Shown piece by piece: positions 1 through 5,338 of a stretch of 5,338 bases of DNA (position 1 is its first letter; every line of letters starts with the position of its first letter). The notes below the pieces were generated by a model that worked only from the letters and a program-made list of their open reading frames with translations, was not told where the DNA came from and made no database searches. Origin of the DNA: Salibacteraceae bacterium (GTDB lineage Bacteria; Bacteroidota; Bacteroidia; Flavobacteriales_G; Salibacteraceae); contig JALRDM010000326.1 in NCBI GenBank assembly GCA_023262195.1, positions 1-5,338 of the forward strand, written 5' to 3'. A program made the translations under genes and the position numbers.

Positions 1-95
1 TATATGGGTTATTGTAAAATACCCGTGTATTAGGATTTTGCAAATTAGTGGGCTTGCTATGGGCCATATACATCGCTACGGTTGTACACGTATGT

Positions 96-119
96 GTATA
101 CAAGGGTCCCCTTGTATAC
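96..119. repeat. Perfect inverted repeat, 11-bp arms with 2-base loop
   Basis: The left arm GTATACAAGGG is the exact reverse complement of the right arm CCCTTGTATAC, with TC between them. A weaker 5-bp inverted repeat (TACAC / GTGTA, 85-98) lies beside and partly overlapping it. The palindrome sits 21 bases past the stop codon of the acyl-CoA synthetase fragment on the minus strand, so it could form a hairpin in that transcript's 3' region. No T-run follows on either strand, so a classical intrinsic terminator is not supported. It could instead be a protein-binding site. The rest of 1-140 shows no coding signal that I can support. Confidence 0.6.
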
Positions 120-140
120 GGTCTGTCAACAGATTCAGCA

Positions 141-317
141 TCAAGCGATGGCTTGAATCTCTTCGTCGTGCTTGGCCAGCAGGTTTCGCAGCTTCACCTT
201 GAACGACGGCGTCAACATCTCGTTGTCGGTGGTCCACTCTTCAGGGTCAAGAATGAGGGTCTTGGCGATCTCGTAACCCTTCCAATCGGGAGCGACCATG
301 TTGTTCTTGTTCTCTAG
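141..317 (-). CDS. C-terminal fragment of a long-chain acyl-CoA synthetase (AMP-forming)
   Basis: This minus-strand frame is open from a TAA at 318-320 to a TGA at 141-143 and encodes about 58 residues. Its pattern is that of the extreme C-terminus of long-chain fatty acid-CoA ligases: a GYEIAK segment, then PEEWTTDNEMLTPSFKVK, then a basic and helical tail ending in DEEIQAIA. LTPSFKVK matches the conserved LTPTFKxKR element, which carries the lysine region of the C-terminal ANL subdomain. The complete enzyme, usually 550 to 700 residues, activates fatty acids to acyl-CoA using ATP. The adenylate-binding core is absent, so the fragment cannot be active. Codons favour G or C at the third position (AAG, GAG, ACC, GAC, CTC), unlike the neighbouring sequence, which suggests another source genome, possibly eukaryotic. 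The ATG at 297-299 gives a 52-residue ORF but is unlikely to be a true start. Confidence 0.6.
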   Translation of the reverse strand, partial: LENKNNMVAPDWKGYEIAKTLILDPEEWTTDNEMLTPSFKVKLRNLLAKHDEEIQAIA

Positions 318-412
318 TTAGCGTCTTCATTATCCCACATTTTTAATAAACTTATCACGAAAATATAAACTATTATAACAAATCCTATAGATAAGGCAAG
401 CTCTAAAATCAT
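314..412 (-). CDS. Small single-span membrane ORF, 32 aa, unidentified
   Basis: ATG at 410-412 and TAG at 314-316 enclose 32 codons. The peptide starts [11 protein letters not shown] and has one hydrophobic segment at about residues 5-23 ([19 protein letters not shown]), followed by the charged tail KMWDNEDAN. This is the layout of a small inner-membrane protein with a hydrophilic C-terminus, or of the last transmembrane helix of a larger protein. I do not recognise the family. The frame is closed directly upstream by TGA (416-418). It overlaps, in a different frame, the last 30 or so codons of the icmF reading frame, which look non-native. This membrane frame therefore probably is the real content of the segment. 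No Shine-Dalgarno sequence is visible. Because both borders look like junctions, the ORF may be a fragment that only happens to begin with ATG. Confidence 0.4.
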   Translation of the reverse strand: MILELALSIGFVIIVYIFVISLLKMWDNEDAN

Positions 413-3400
413 ATTTCATTACCCCAATAATTGGGAATTCGCCAGTATGTTTCAGTGTTTCATAATACAAACTCTCCTCTTGAATTTTGCTGCGCTGATA
501 CATGGTTTCCATAGCACCTAAAACACCACCTCGCTCGGTGATACGGTCAAATTCGGCCAATACAGCCTCTTCTACCAAGTCGGTCAACTCTTCAATGATG
601 AATGAACCTTGGAGCGGATTCTCATTTTTCGCTAATCCTAGCTCTTTATTGATGATTAACTGAATGGCCATCGCCCTGCGTACACTCTCTTCGGTGGGCG
701 TAGTAATGGCTTCATCGTAGGCGTTAGTGTGCAGCGAGTTGCAGTTATCATAGATCGCATACAGCGCCTGAAGTGTAGTGCGAATATCATTGAAGTCAAT
801 CTCTTGCGCATGCAGGCTTCTACCACTGGTTTGAATGTGATACTTCAACATTTGCGCACGAGGATTAGCTCCGTACTTATGCTTAAGCGCCTTTGCCCAA
901 AGTCTTCTAGCAACTCTACCAATCACCGCATATTCAGGATCTATCCCATTGCTAAAGAAGAAGCTCAGATTGGGACCGAAGGCGTTGATGTCCATCCCAC
1001 GACTGAGGTAATACTCCACATAAGTAAATCCGTTGGCCAAGGTAAATGCCAATTGTGAAATCGGATTGGCACCGGCTTCGGCAATGTGATATCCGCTGAT
1101 GGAAACCGAATAAAAGTTGCGCACTTTATGGTTGATGAAACTCTCTTGTACGTCTCCCATAAGGCGTAAAGCAAATTCTGTACTGAAAATGCAAGTGTTT
1201 TGCGCTTGATCTTCTTTCAAAATATCTGCTTGAACGGTACCACGTACTACGCTCATGGTATCTGCCTTAATCTTTTGGTACACATCATTGGGCAACACTT
1301 GATCACCTGTGATACCCAAGAGCATTAGTCCAAGACCATCATTGCCTTCGGGTATTTCGCCCTGATATTTTGGTCTATCCAAGCCTCTGTCCTCCCAGAT
1401 TGCTTTGAGTTTCTTTTCCACATCCTTTTCAAGCCCATTGGCATTAATGTATTTCTCACAGGCTTGATCAATGGCGGCATTCATAAAGAAACCAAGCAGC
1501 ATTGGTGCTGGACCATTAATGGTCATGGATACCGATGTTTTGGGGTCGCTCAGATCAAAACCCGAGTATAATTTCTTGGCATCATCTAGGCAACAAATGC
1601 TCACACCTGAATTACCAACCTTACCGTAGATATCTGGTCTATGGTCAGGGTCGTTACCATATAGCGTTACAGAGTCAAAGGCTGTACTTAAACGCTTTGC
1701 TGGCATACCGAGGCTTACATAATGAAACCTTCGGTTGGTTCGTTCAGGACCACCTTCCCCTGCAAACATTCGGGTTGGGTCTTCGCCTTCCCTCTTAAAT
1801 GGGAATAGCCCTGCCGTGTAAGGAAACTGCCCTGGAACATTTTCTTGAAGTGACCAATTCAAAATATCACCCCAACTTCGATACTTGGGAGTAGAAACCT
1901 TTGGAATTTGATTATGACTCAACGACTCAGAATGCGTTTTGATTTTAAGCTCTTTATCGCGCACTTTAAACGTGTAATACTCATCCTTATAACGCTGCAT
2001 CTCATCGCCAAAGGCTTGCAGTGTATCCCAGTTGTGCGGATCGAGGTCTTTTTTAATTTGCTCGAATTTTTGAATCAAAGATTCTAGTTCTCCACCGTTG
2101 CCGGTGGCCCTTGATTCTTGACCATTGACTTTAAGCTGATCCTCACCCCCGAACAATTGTATGGCATGATTTAGCCCATATAGCTTATCGGCAACCTCGG
2201 CTTGCTCCTCAGCTTTTTTATCATAAGCTCTATTGTTCTCTGCAATTTCACTCAGATATCGAGTACGTGCAGGCGGAATGATGAAAATCTTCTCACTCAT
2301 CTCATCGGTGATCTCAAAGGTTGACTTGAGGTCGGTTGCACCGGCTTTCTCTACCAACAAATCCATGATCTGCTTGTAAAGCGTATTCATACCAGGATCG
2401 TTAAACTGACTTGCTATGGTTCCAAATACTGGAATATCATCATCGGGAGTATCCCAGAGCTGATGATTTCGTTTGTACTGCTTCTTCACATCTCTAACCG
2501 CATCAAGCGCTCCCCGTTTGTCAAACTTGTTTACAGCCACGATATCTGCAAAATCGAGCATATCAATTTTTTCCAGTTGCGTGGCAGCGCCAAACTCAGG
2601 AGTCATTACATAGAGGCTCGCATCACTGTGGTCAAGGATTTCGGTATCACTTTGTCCAATGCCTGAAGTCTCAAGAATGATTAAATCAAAATTGCATGCC
2701 TTTAGAATGTCAAGTGCCTCTTTCACGTGCTTGCTCAAGGCTAGATTGCTTTGACGCGTGGCGAGGGAGCGCATGTAAACCCGCTCGTTGCGAATGGCGT
2801 TCATTCGAATGCGATCTCCCAAAAGTGCTCCGCCTGTTTTGCGCTTCGAAGGATCTACAGAAACAATGGCGAGTGTTTTATCTTCAAAATCGAGTAAAAA
2901 CCTGCGGACCAATTCATCGACTAATGAGCTCTTCCCTGCCCCACCCGTGCCTGTAATTCCGAGGATGGGAGCATTACTTTTTTCGGCCAACTCATGAATC
3001 TTGGCCATTTCATTCTTAAAGCCATCAGGATTGTTTTCCGCAGCAGAAATTAACCGTGCTATCGAGCCTCGGTCTTTTGCGGACAAATGACCAACCTCTC
3101 CATTGAGATTAACGCCAGTTGGAAAATCTGCTTTTTCAAGCATATCATTGATCATGCCTTGCAAACCCATAGCTCGTCCATCGTCTGGATGATATATGCG
3201 TGCGATGCCATATTTGTGAAGTTCCTCAATCTCTTCGGGTAGAATGGTTCCACCACCACCACCAAAGATTTTAATATGTCCAGCACCTTTTTCTTTGAGC
3301 AGGTCATACATGTATTTGAAATACTCATTGTGCCCGCCTTGGTAACTCGTCATGGCTATTGCTTGAGCATCTTCTTGAATAGCACAATTCACCACTTCTT

Positions 3401-3557
3401 CCACACTTCGATCGTGGCCTAAGTGGATTACTTCAGCTCCAGTACTTTGAATAATTCTGCGCATTATATTGATGGCAGCATCGTGCCCATCAAATAAAGA
3501 GGCCGCTGTTACAATTCGAATTTTATTCTTTGGAGTATATGGAGCTACTTGTTGCAT
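330..3557 (-). CDS. icmF: Fused isobutyryl-CoA mutase IcmF, C-terminally truncated
   Basis: This enzyme interconverts isobutyryl-CoA and n-butyryl-CoA using adenosylcobalamin, and carries its own GTPase chaperone. Residues 1-145 are the B12-binding domain: DGHDAA has the lower-ligand His25, with Ala where many relatives have the Gly of DxHxxG. Residues 195-410 are a MeaB-like G domain, with P-loop GTGGAGKS (203-210), [14 protein letters not shown] (240-253), ETSGIGQSD (296-304) and NKFD (343-346). After a linker, the mutase barrel spans about 550 to 1046, with FPYTAG (578-583), Phe585, Gln786 and [10 protein letters not shown] (821-830). Phe585 and Gln786 align with the pair that marks isobutyryl-CoA mutase, where methylmalonyl-CoA mutase has Tyr and Arg. 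The family pattern ends at GEFPIIGV (1039-1046, about base 420). The usual 80 or so further residues are replaced by 29 unrelated ones. ATG at 3557 is the first start after the promoter; there is no Shine-Dalgarno. The product is probably inactive as written. Confidence 0.95.
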   Translation of the reverse strand: MQQVAPYTPKNKIRIVTAASLFDGHDAAINIMRRIIQSTGAEVIHLGHDRSVEEVVNCAIQEDAQAIAMTSYQGGHNEYFKYMYDLLKEKGAGHIKIFGGGGGTILPEEIEELHKYGIARIYHPDDGRAMGLQGMINDMLEKADFPTGVNLNGEVGHLSAKDRGSIARLISAAENNPDGFKNEMAKIHELAEKSNAPILGITGTGGAGKSSLVDELVRRFLLDFEDKTLAIVSVDPSKRKTGGALLGDRIRMNAIRNERVYMRSLATRQSNLALSKHVKEALDILKACNFDLIILETSGIGQSDTEILDHSDASLYVMTPEFGAATQLEKIDMLDFADIVAVNKFDKRGALDAVRDVKKQYKRNHQLWDTPDDDIPVFGTIASQFNDPGMNTLYKQIMDLLVEKAGATDLKSTFEITDEMSEKIFIIPPARTRYLSEIAENNRAYDKKAEEQAEVADKLYGLNHAIQLFGGEDQLKVNGQESRATGNGGELESLIQKFEQIKKDLDPHNWDTLQAFGDEMQRYKDEYYTFKVRDKELKIKTHSESLSHNQIPKVSTPKYRSWGDILNWSLQENVPGQFPYTAGLFPFKREGEDPTRMFAGEGGPERTNRRFHYVSLGMPAKRLSTAFDSVTLYGNDPDHRPDIYGKVGNSGVSICCLDDAKKLYSGFDLSDPKTSVSMTINGPAPMLLGFFMNAAIDQACEKYINANGLEKDVEKKLKAIWEDRGLDRPKYQGEIPEGNDGLGLMLLGITGDQVLPNDVYQKIKADTMSVVRGTVQADILKEDQAQNTCIFSTEFALRLMGDVQESFINHKVRNFYSVSISGYHIAEAGANPISQLAFTLANGFTYVEYYLSRGMDINAFGPNLSFFFSNGIDPEYAVIGRVARRLWAKALKHKYGANPRAQMLKYHIQTSGRSLHAQEIDFNDIRTTLQALYAIYDNCNSLHTNAYDEAITTPTEESVRRAMAIQLIINKELGLAKNENPLQGSFIIEELTDLVEEAVLAEFDRITERGGVLGAMETMYQRSKIQEESLYYETLKHTGEFPIIGVMKYDFRACLIYRICYNSLYFRDKFIKNVG

Positions 3558-3580
3558 GCGCGCTGAATTAAAATAGGCTG

Positions 3581-3588
3581 CAAAGATA
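3581..3588 (-). promoter_or_regulatory. Bacteroidota-type -7 promoter element for icmF
   Basis: On the minus strand this reads TATCTTTG, an exact match to the TAnnTTTG -7 consensus of the Bacteroidota housekeeping sigma factor. It lies 23 bases upstream of the icmF ATG, so transcription would start near 3574 and give a very short leader. I see no clear TTTG-type -33 element at the expected distance, so the call rests on one box and its position. Confidence 0.5.
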
Positions 3589-3649
3589 AAATAAGGCGTT
3601 GGCTTTTAGGCGTAGGATGATTGGACTAGTTTCGTCACAAATCTGGTTT

Positions 3650-3724
3650 ATGAAATCAATCCGAATGATCCTAGCAAGCCTGGCAGTAATGATAGTCGTT
3701 GCTTCTTGCGCAGAACTCAATTAA
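3650..3724 (+). pseudogene. Tiny lipoprotein or remnant of a lipoprotein gene
   Basis: ATG at 3650-3652 opens a 24-codon frame ending in TAA at 3722-3724. The peptide is a textbook lipoprotein signal: two basic residues (MKSIR), a hydrophobic core (ILASLAVMIVVA) and a lipobox-like VASC, with the cysteine at residue 20. Only AELN follows before the stop, so the mature part would be five residues. A second stop (TGA, 3725-3727) follows at once. The same frame then stays open to the TAG at 3827-3829 and encodes a hydrophilic, helix-like stretch containing DYAPDVRNAIEAKKLREMA. This could mean a broken lipoprotein gene with two in-frame stops, a sequencing error, or a genuine micro-lipoprotein. 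It is transcribed away from icmF. The remainder of the 3558-3857 gap holds only the icmF promoter element; no terminator hairpin is visible behind murB. Confidence 0.4.
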
Positions 3725-3857
3725 TGAAACTTCTCGACATCAAATAGAGATTATGCTCCAGATGTGAGAAATGCAATTGAAGCCAAGAAACTGAGGGAGA
3801 TGGCCTTTATCATATTTAGTTTGTTTTAGTTTATCGCTGCGTGTAAGATGTTTGGTG

Positions 3858-4868
3858 CTAAATGACATTAACTTCCCGTTCAAGTATTATTCCGAATTGT
3901 TGATCTATACTTTCAATAATTTGCTCAGATAAATCGAAGATTTGTTGTCCAGATGCACCACCATAATTGACCAATACTAAGGCTTGTTTCTCGTGCACAC
4001 CGTAGTTACCTACGCGCATTCCTTTAAAACCTGCTTGTTCGATCAACCATCCTGCCGCAACTTTGACTTTACCATCTCCACTCGGATAACCAACCATATC
4101 ACTATACTCCGTTTTTAGTTGATCGAAAGCTGATTGGTAAATTACAGGATTTTTGAAGAACGAACCGCTGTTTCCAATCTTAGCGGGATCTGGCAGTTTA
4201 CTTTGCCTAATGGTAATTACCGCATCACTAATCGCTTTGATAGACAAGTCTTGAACTTTCATGCGCTCAAGTTCGGCCTCAATGGCGCCATAACTGGTAT
4301 TAAAGTTGGGTTTTTTACTTAATCTAAAAGTAACGGAGGCAATCAATGCTTTGTCTTTGAGGGCACGTTTAAAAATACTCTCTCGATAACCGAAATTGCA
4401 TTCATCCCGAGAGAATGATTGCCAAGATTTATCGTCTATGATATACGCCTGTAATGAGTCGAAAACCGATTCAATTTCCACTCCGTAGGCACCTATATTC
4501 TGCATTGGTGCTGTACCTACATTGCCAGGAATAAGCGATAAATTCTCAATACCAGCCCATCCATTTTGAATGCAGTATATGACAAACTGATGCCAATTTT
4601 CCCCGGCACCCACCTGTACAAAAACATGATCATCCGTCTCCCTGAGAACCTTAATCCCAGCAACTTCAACCCTTAAAACTATTCCTTCAATGTCCTTAGT
4701 TAGAAGTAGGTTACTTCCTCCCCCAAGGATAAGGCTCGGTTTATTGTAAGTTGAATTGAAATACTCTTCTATATTTGATTCGGTGCGGAGGTGCACGAGC
4801 TTCTCTGTGCGTACACTAATACCAAACGTGTTGTATTGAAGTAAATCTACATTGGTTTCAACGTCCAT
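3858..4868 (-). CDS. murB: UDP-N-acetylenolpyruvoylglucosamine reductase MurB
   Basis: This cytoplasmic FAD enzyme reduces UDP-GlcNAc-enolpyruvate with NADPH to UDP-N-acetylmuramate, the second committed step of peptidoglycan precursor synthesis. The 336-residue product is full length (E. coli MurB has 342) and shows the type I pattern throughout. It has NTFG at 13-16, the FAD-binding GGGSNLL at 49-55, and IENLSLIPGNVGTAPMQNIG at 107-126. YRESIFK (161-167) supplies the Tyr and Arg of the substrate loop. GNSGSFFKNP (232-241) places the proton-donor Ser at 235, and LEREV (329-333) places the catalytic Glu at 332. The C-terminus stops soon after that Glu, slightly shorter than in E. coli. The ATG at 4866-4868 sits 13 codons before NTFG, as usual for the family; the frame is open about 17 codons further up without another ATG. 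No Shine-Dalgarno or TAnnTTTG box is visible upstream. Confidence 0.97.
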   Translation of the reverse strand: MDVETNVDLLQYNTFGISVRTEKLVHLRTESNIEEYFNSTYNKPSLILGGGSNLLLTKDIEGIVLRVEVAGIKVLRETDDHVFVQVGAGENWHQFVIYCIQNGWAGIENLSLIPGNVGTAPMQNIGAYGVEIESVFDSLQAYIIDDKSWQSFSRDECNFGYRESIFKRALKDKALIASVTFRLSKKPNFNTSYGAIEAELERMKVQDLSIKAISDAVITIRQSKLPDPAKIGNSGSFFKNPVIYQSAFDQLKTEYSDMVGYPSGDGKVKVAAGWLIEQAGFKGMRVGNYGVHEKQALVLVNYGGASGQQIFDLSEQIIESIDQQFGIILEREVNVI

Positions 4869-4933
4869 AAAGCGAAGTTGCTCAAATGCCTTTTGCTTTG
4901 AACCTGTGAGAGCTAAAGATTAACAGGGAAACA

Positions 4934-5254
4934 TTGTTGAAAACTACAAACGCTTTCGCGCAGCAATCATGGCTTTACAATGAGTTGCATAAAGCTAGGA
5001 ATATTATGCCGGCGCAGCATCGATTTGGTATGTTCCTAGGCGCCATGTTTGCATGGATCGATCAGTACATCTTTAGAGGCAAGCTACCTTTTACTTATTT
5101 CAATAACATGCTTCCTATTTTTGCTGCAGCAATAGTTGGTGGAATAGGAAATCCTTTTGGAGCATTTTTAGGAGGATATGTAATCGCTTTTTCTGAAATA
5201 TTTTTAATTGAACCAATTCCCATACATAACAAAATTTCGTTTTTTGTATTTTAA
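4934..5254 (+). CDS. Chimeric ORF: ETF-ubiquinone oxidoreductase piece joined to LivH permease piece
   Basis: This 106-codon frame has only a doubtful TTG start; it is open from a TGA at 4907-4909. Residues 7-54 match the interior of electron-transfer flavoprotein:ubiquinone oxidoreductase: SWLYNELHKARN, then PAQHRFGMFLGAMFAWID, then IFRGKLPFT, a proteobacterial-type version. That enzyme passes electrons from acyl-CoA dehydrogenases to quinone. This piece lies between its FAD region and its C-terminal 4Fe-4S domain, both absent. Directly after FT, residues 57-90 (NNMLPIFAAAIVGGIG, then NPFGAFLGGYVIAFSEIF) match the C-terminal part of LivH-type branched-chain amino acid ABC permeases, which has no place in the oxidoreductase. 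The last 16 residues (EPIPIHNK and on) match neither family. The frame is continuous across the joint at about 5093-5102, probably by chance. It is not a credible functional protein; assembly chimera is the likely cause. Confidence 0.6.
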   Translation: MLKTTNAFAQQSWLYNELHKARNIMPAQHRFGMFLGAMFAWIDQYIFRGKLPFTYFNNMLPIFAAAIVGGIGNPFGAFLGGYVIAFSEIFLIEPIPIHNKISFFVF

Positions 5255-5338
5255 TGCCAGATAATTTTATAACACATATTCCTCTTTTTCCCATAACTTC
5301 TATTTTATCCCATAAATCTTCAATAACATTATTTGAAG
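5204..5338. other. Unassigned AT-rich end piece
   Basis: After the LivH-like part ends near 5203 the composition becomes very AT-rich and I recognise no gene. Two frames are open to the window edge. On the minus strand a frame enters at 5336 and encodes NNVIEDLWDKIEVMGKRG followed by ICVIKLSGIK, which looks protein-like in residue balance. On the plus strand an ATG at 5254-5256, overlapping the stop of the preceding frame as TAATG, gives MPDNFITHIPLF and on. The minus frame looks the more plausible, but neither can be assigned. Confidence 0.3.

Noticed and set aside
5..25. Imperfect hairpin GGGT / ACCC near the left edge
   Set aside because: Only four paired bases with a mismatched extension; too weak to call a terminator.
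48..317. Plus-strand 89-codon ORF at the left end
   Set aside because: It is the antisense of the acyl-CoA synthetase fragment, which has recognisable family motifs, and shows no motif of its own.
366..418. Plus-strand frame with ITNPID, resembling the TNP motif of malate or lactate dehydrogenase
   Set aside because: Only a few residues match, a stop lies directly upstream, and the minus-strand membrane frame explains the segment better.
729..2997. Several plus- and minus-strand ORFs of 67 to 109 codons inside icmF
   Set aside because: All are shadows of the icmF coding frame without motifs or independent support.
3626..3635. Possible -7 box TAGTTTCG for the small lipoprotein
   Set aside because: It has one mismatch to TAnnTTTG and no -33 element at the right distance.
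3751..3813. Minus-strand 20-codon ORF with a signal-like peptide (MIKAISLSFLASIAFL)
   Set aside because: It is very short, lacks a mature part and a clear cleavage or lipobox site, and lies opposite the better-supported lipoprotein frame. It could be chance hydrophobicity behind murB.
1..5338. Mobile element, CRISPR array, integron or tRNA
   Set aside because: No transposase, recombinase, regular repeats, attachment-like repeats or tRNA-like folds were seen at the junctions, so a biological mosaic mechanism is not supported.

Overview
The central part of the window, about 420 to 4900, reads as one stretch of a Bacteroidota genome, probably a marine flavobacterial-type organism. It carries two genes on the minus strand. 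One is an almost complete icmF, a fused B12-dependent isobutyryl-CoA mutase with its own G-protein chaperone domain. Upstream of it is a complete murB, a peptidoglycan precursor enzyme. The assignment rests on the protein types, the lack of Shine-Dalgarno sequences, a TAnnTTTG-type -7 element before icmF and a typical Bacteroidota lipoprotein signal peptide in the 300-base gap between the two genes. The two genes do different jobs (branched acyl-CoA rearrangement and cell-wall synthesis), and nothing in the sequence links them functionally.

Both ends of the window are patchworks of short, unrelated pieces of about 100 to 180 bases each. On the left, icmF loses its native reading at about 420, roughly 80 residues before the usual family end. 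It runs into an AT-rich piece holding a 32-codon single-span membrane ORF (314-412, minus). That piece abuts the GC-richer C-terminal end of a long-chain acyl-CoA synthetase (141-317, minus), followed by a non-coding flank with a perfect 11-bp palindrome (96-119).

On the right, past the murB start, a fragment from the interior of a proteobacterial-type electron-transfer flavoprotein:ubiquinone oxidoreductase (about 4952-5095) is joined in frame to a fragment of a LivH-type branched-chain amino acid permease (about 5096-5203). An unassigned AT-rich tail follows.

The pieces come from different gene families and differ in composition. Their size is close to that of single sequencing reads. The most economical reading is a Bacteroidota contig whose ends were extended by chimeric joins in assembly or amplification. 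I found no evidence for a new biological system. The points most worth checking are the junctions, the truncated icmF, and the small lipoprotein remnant.
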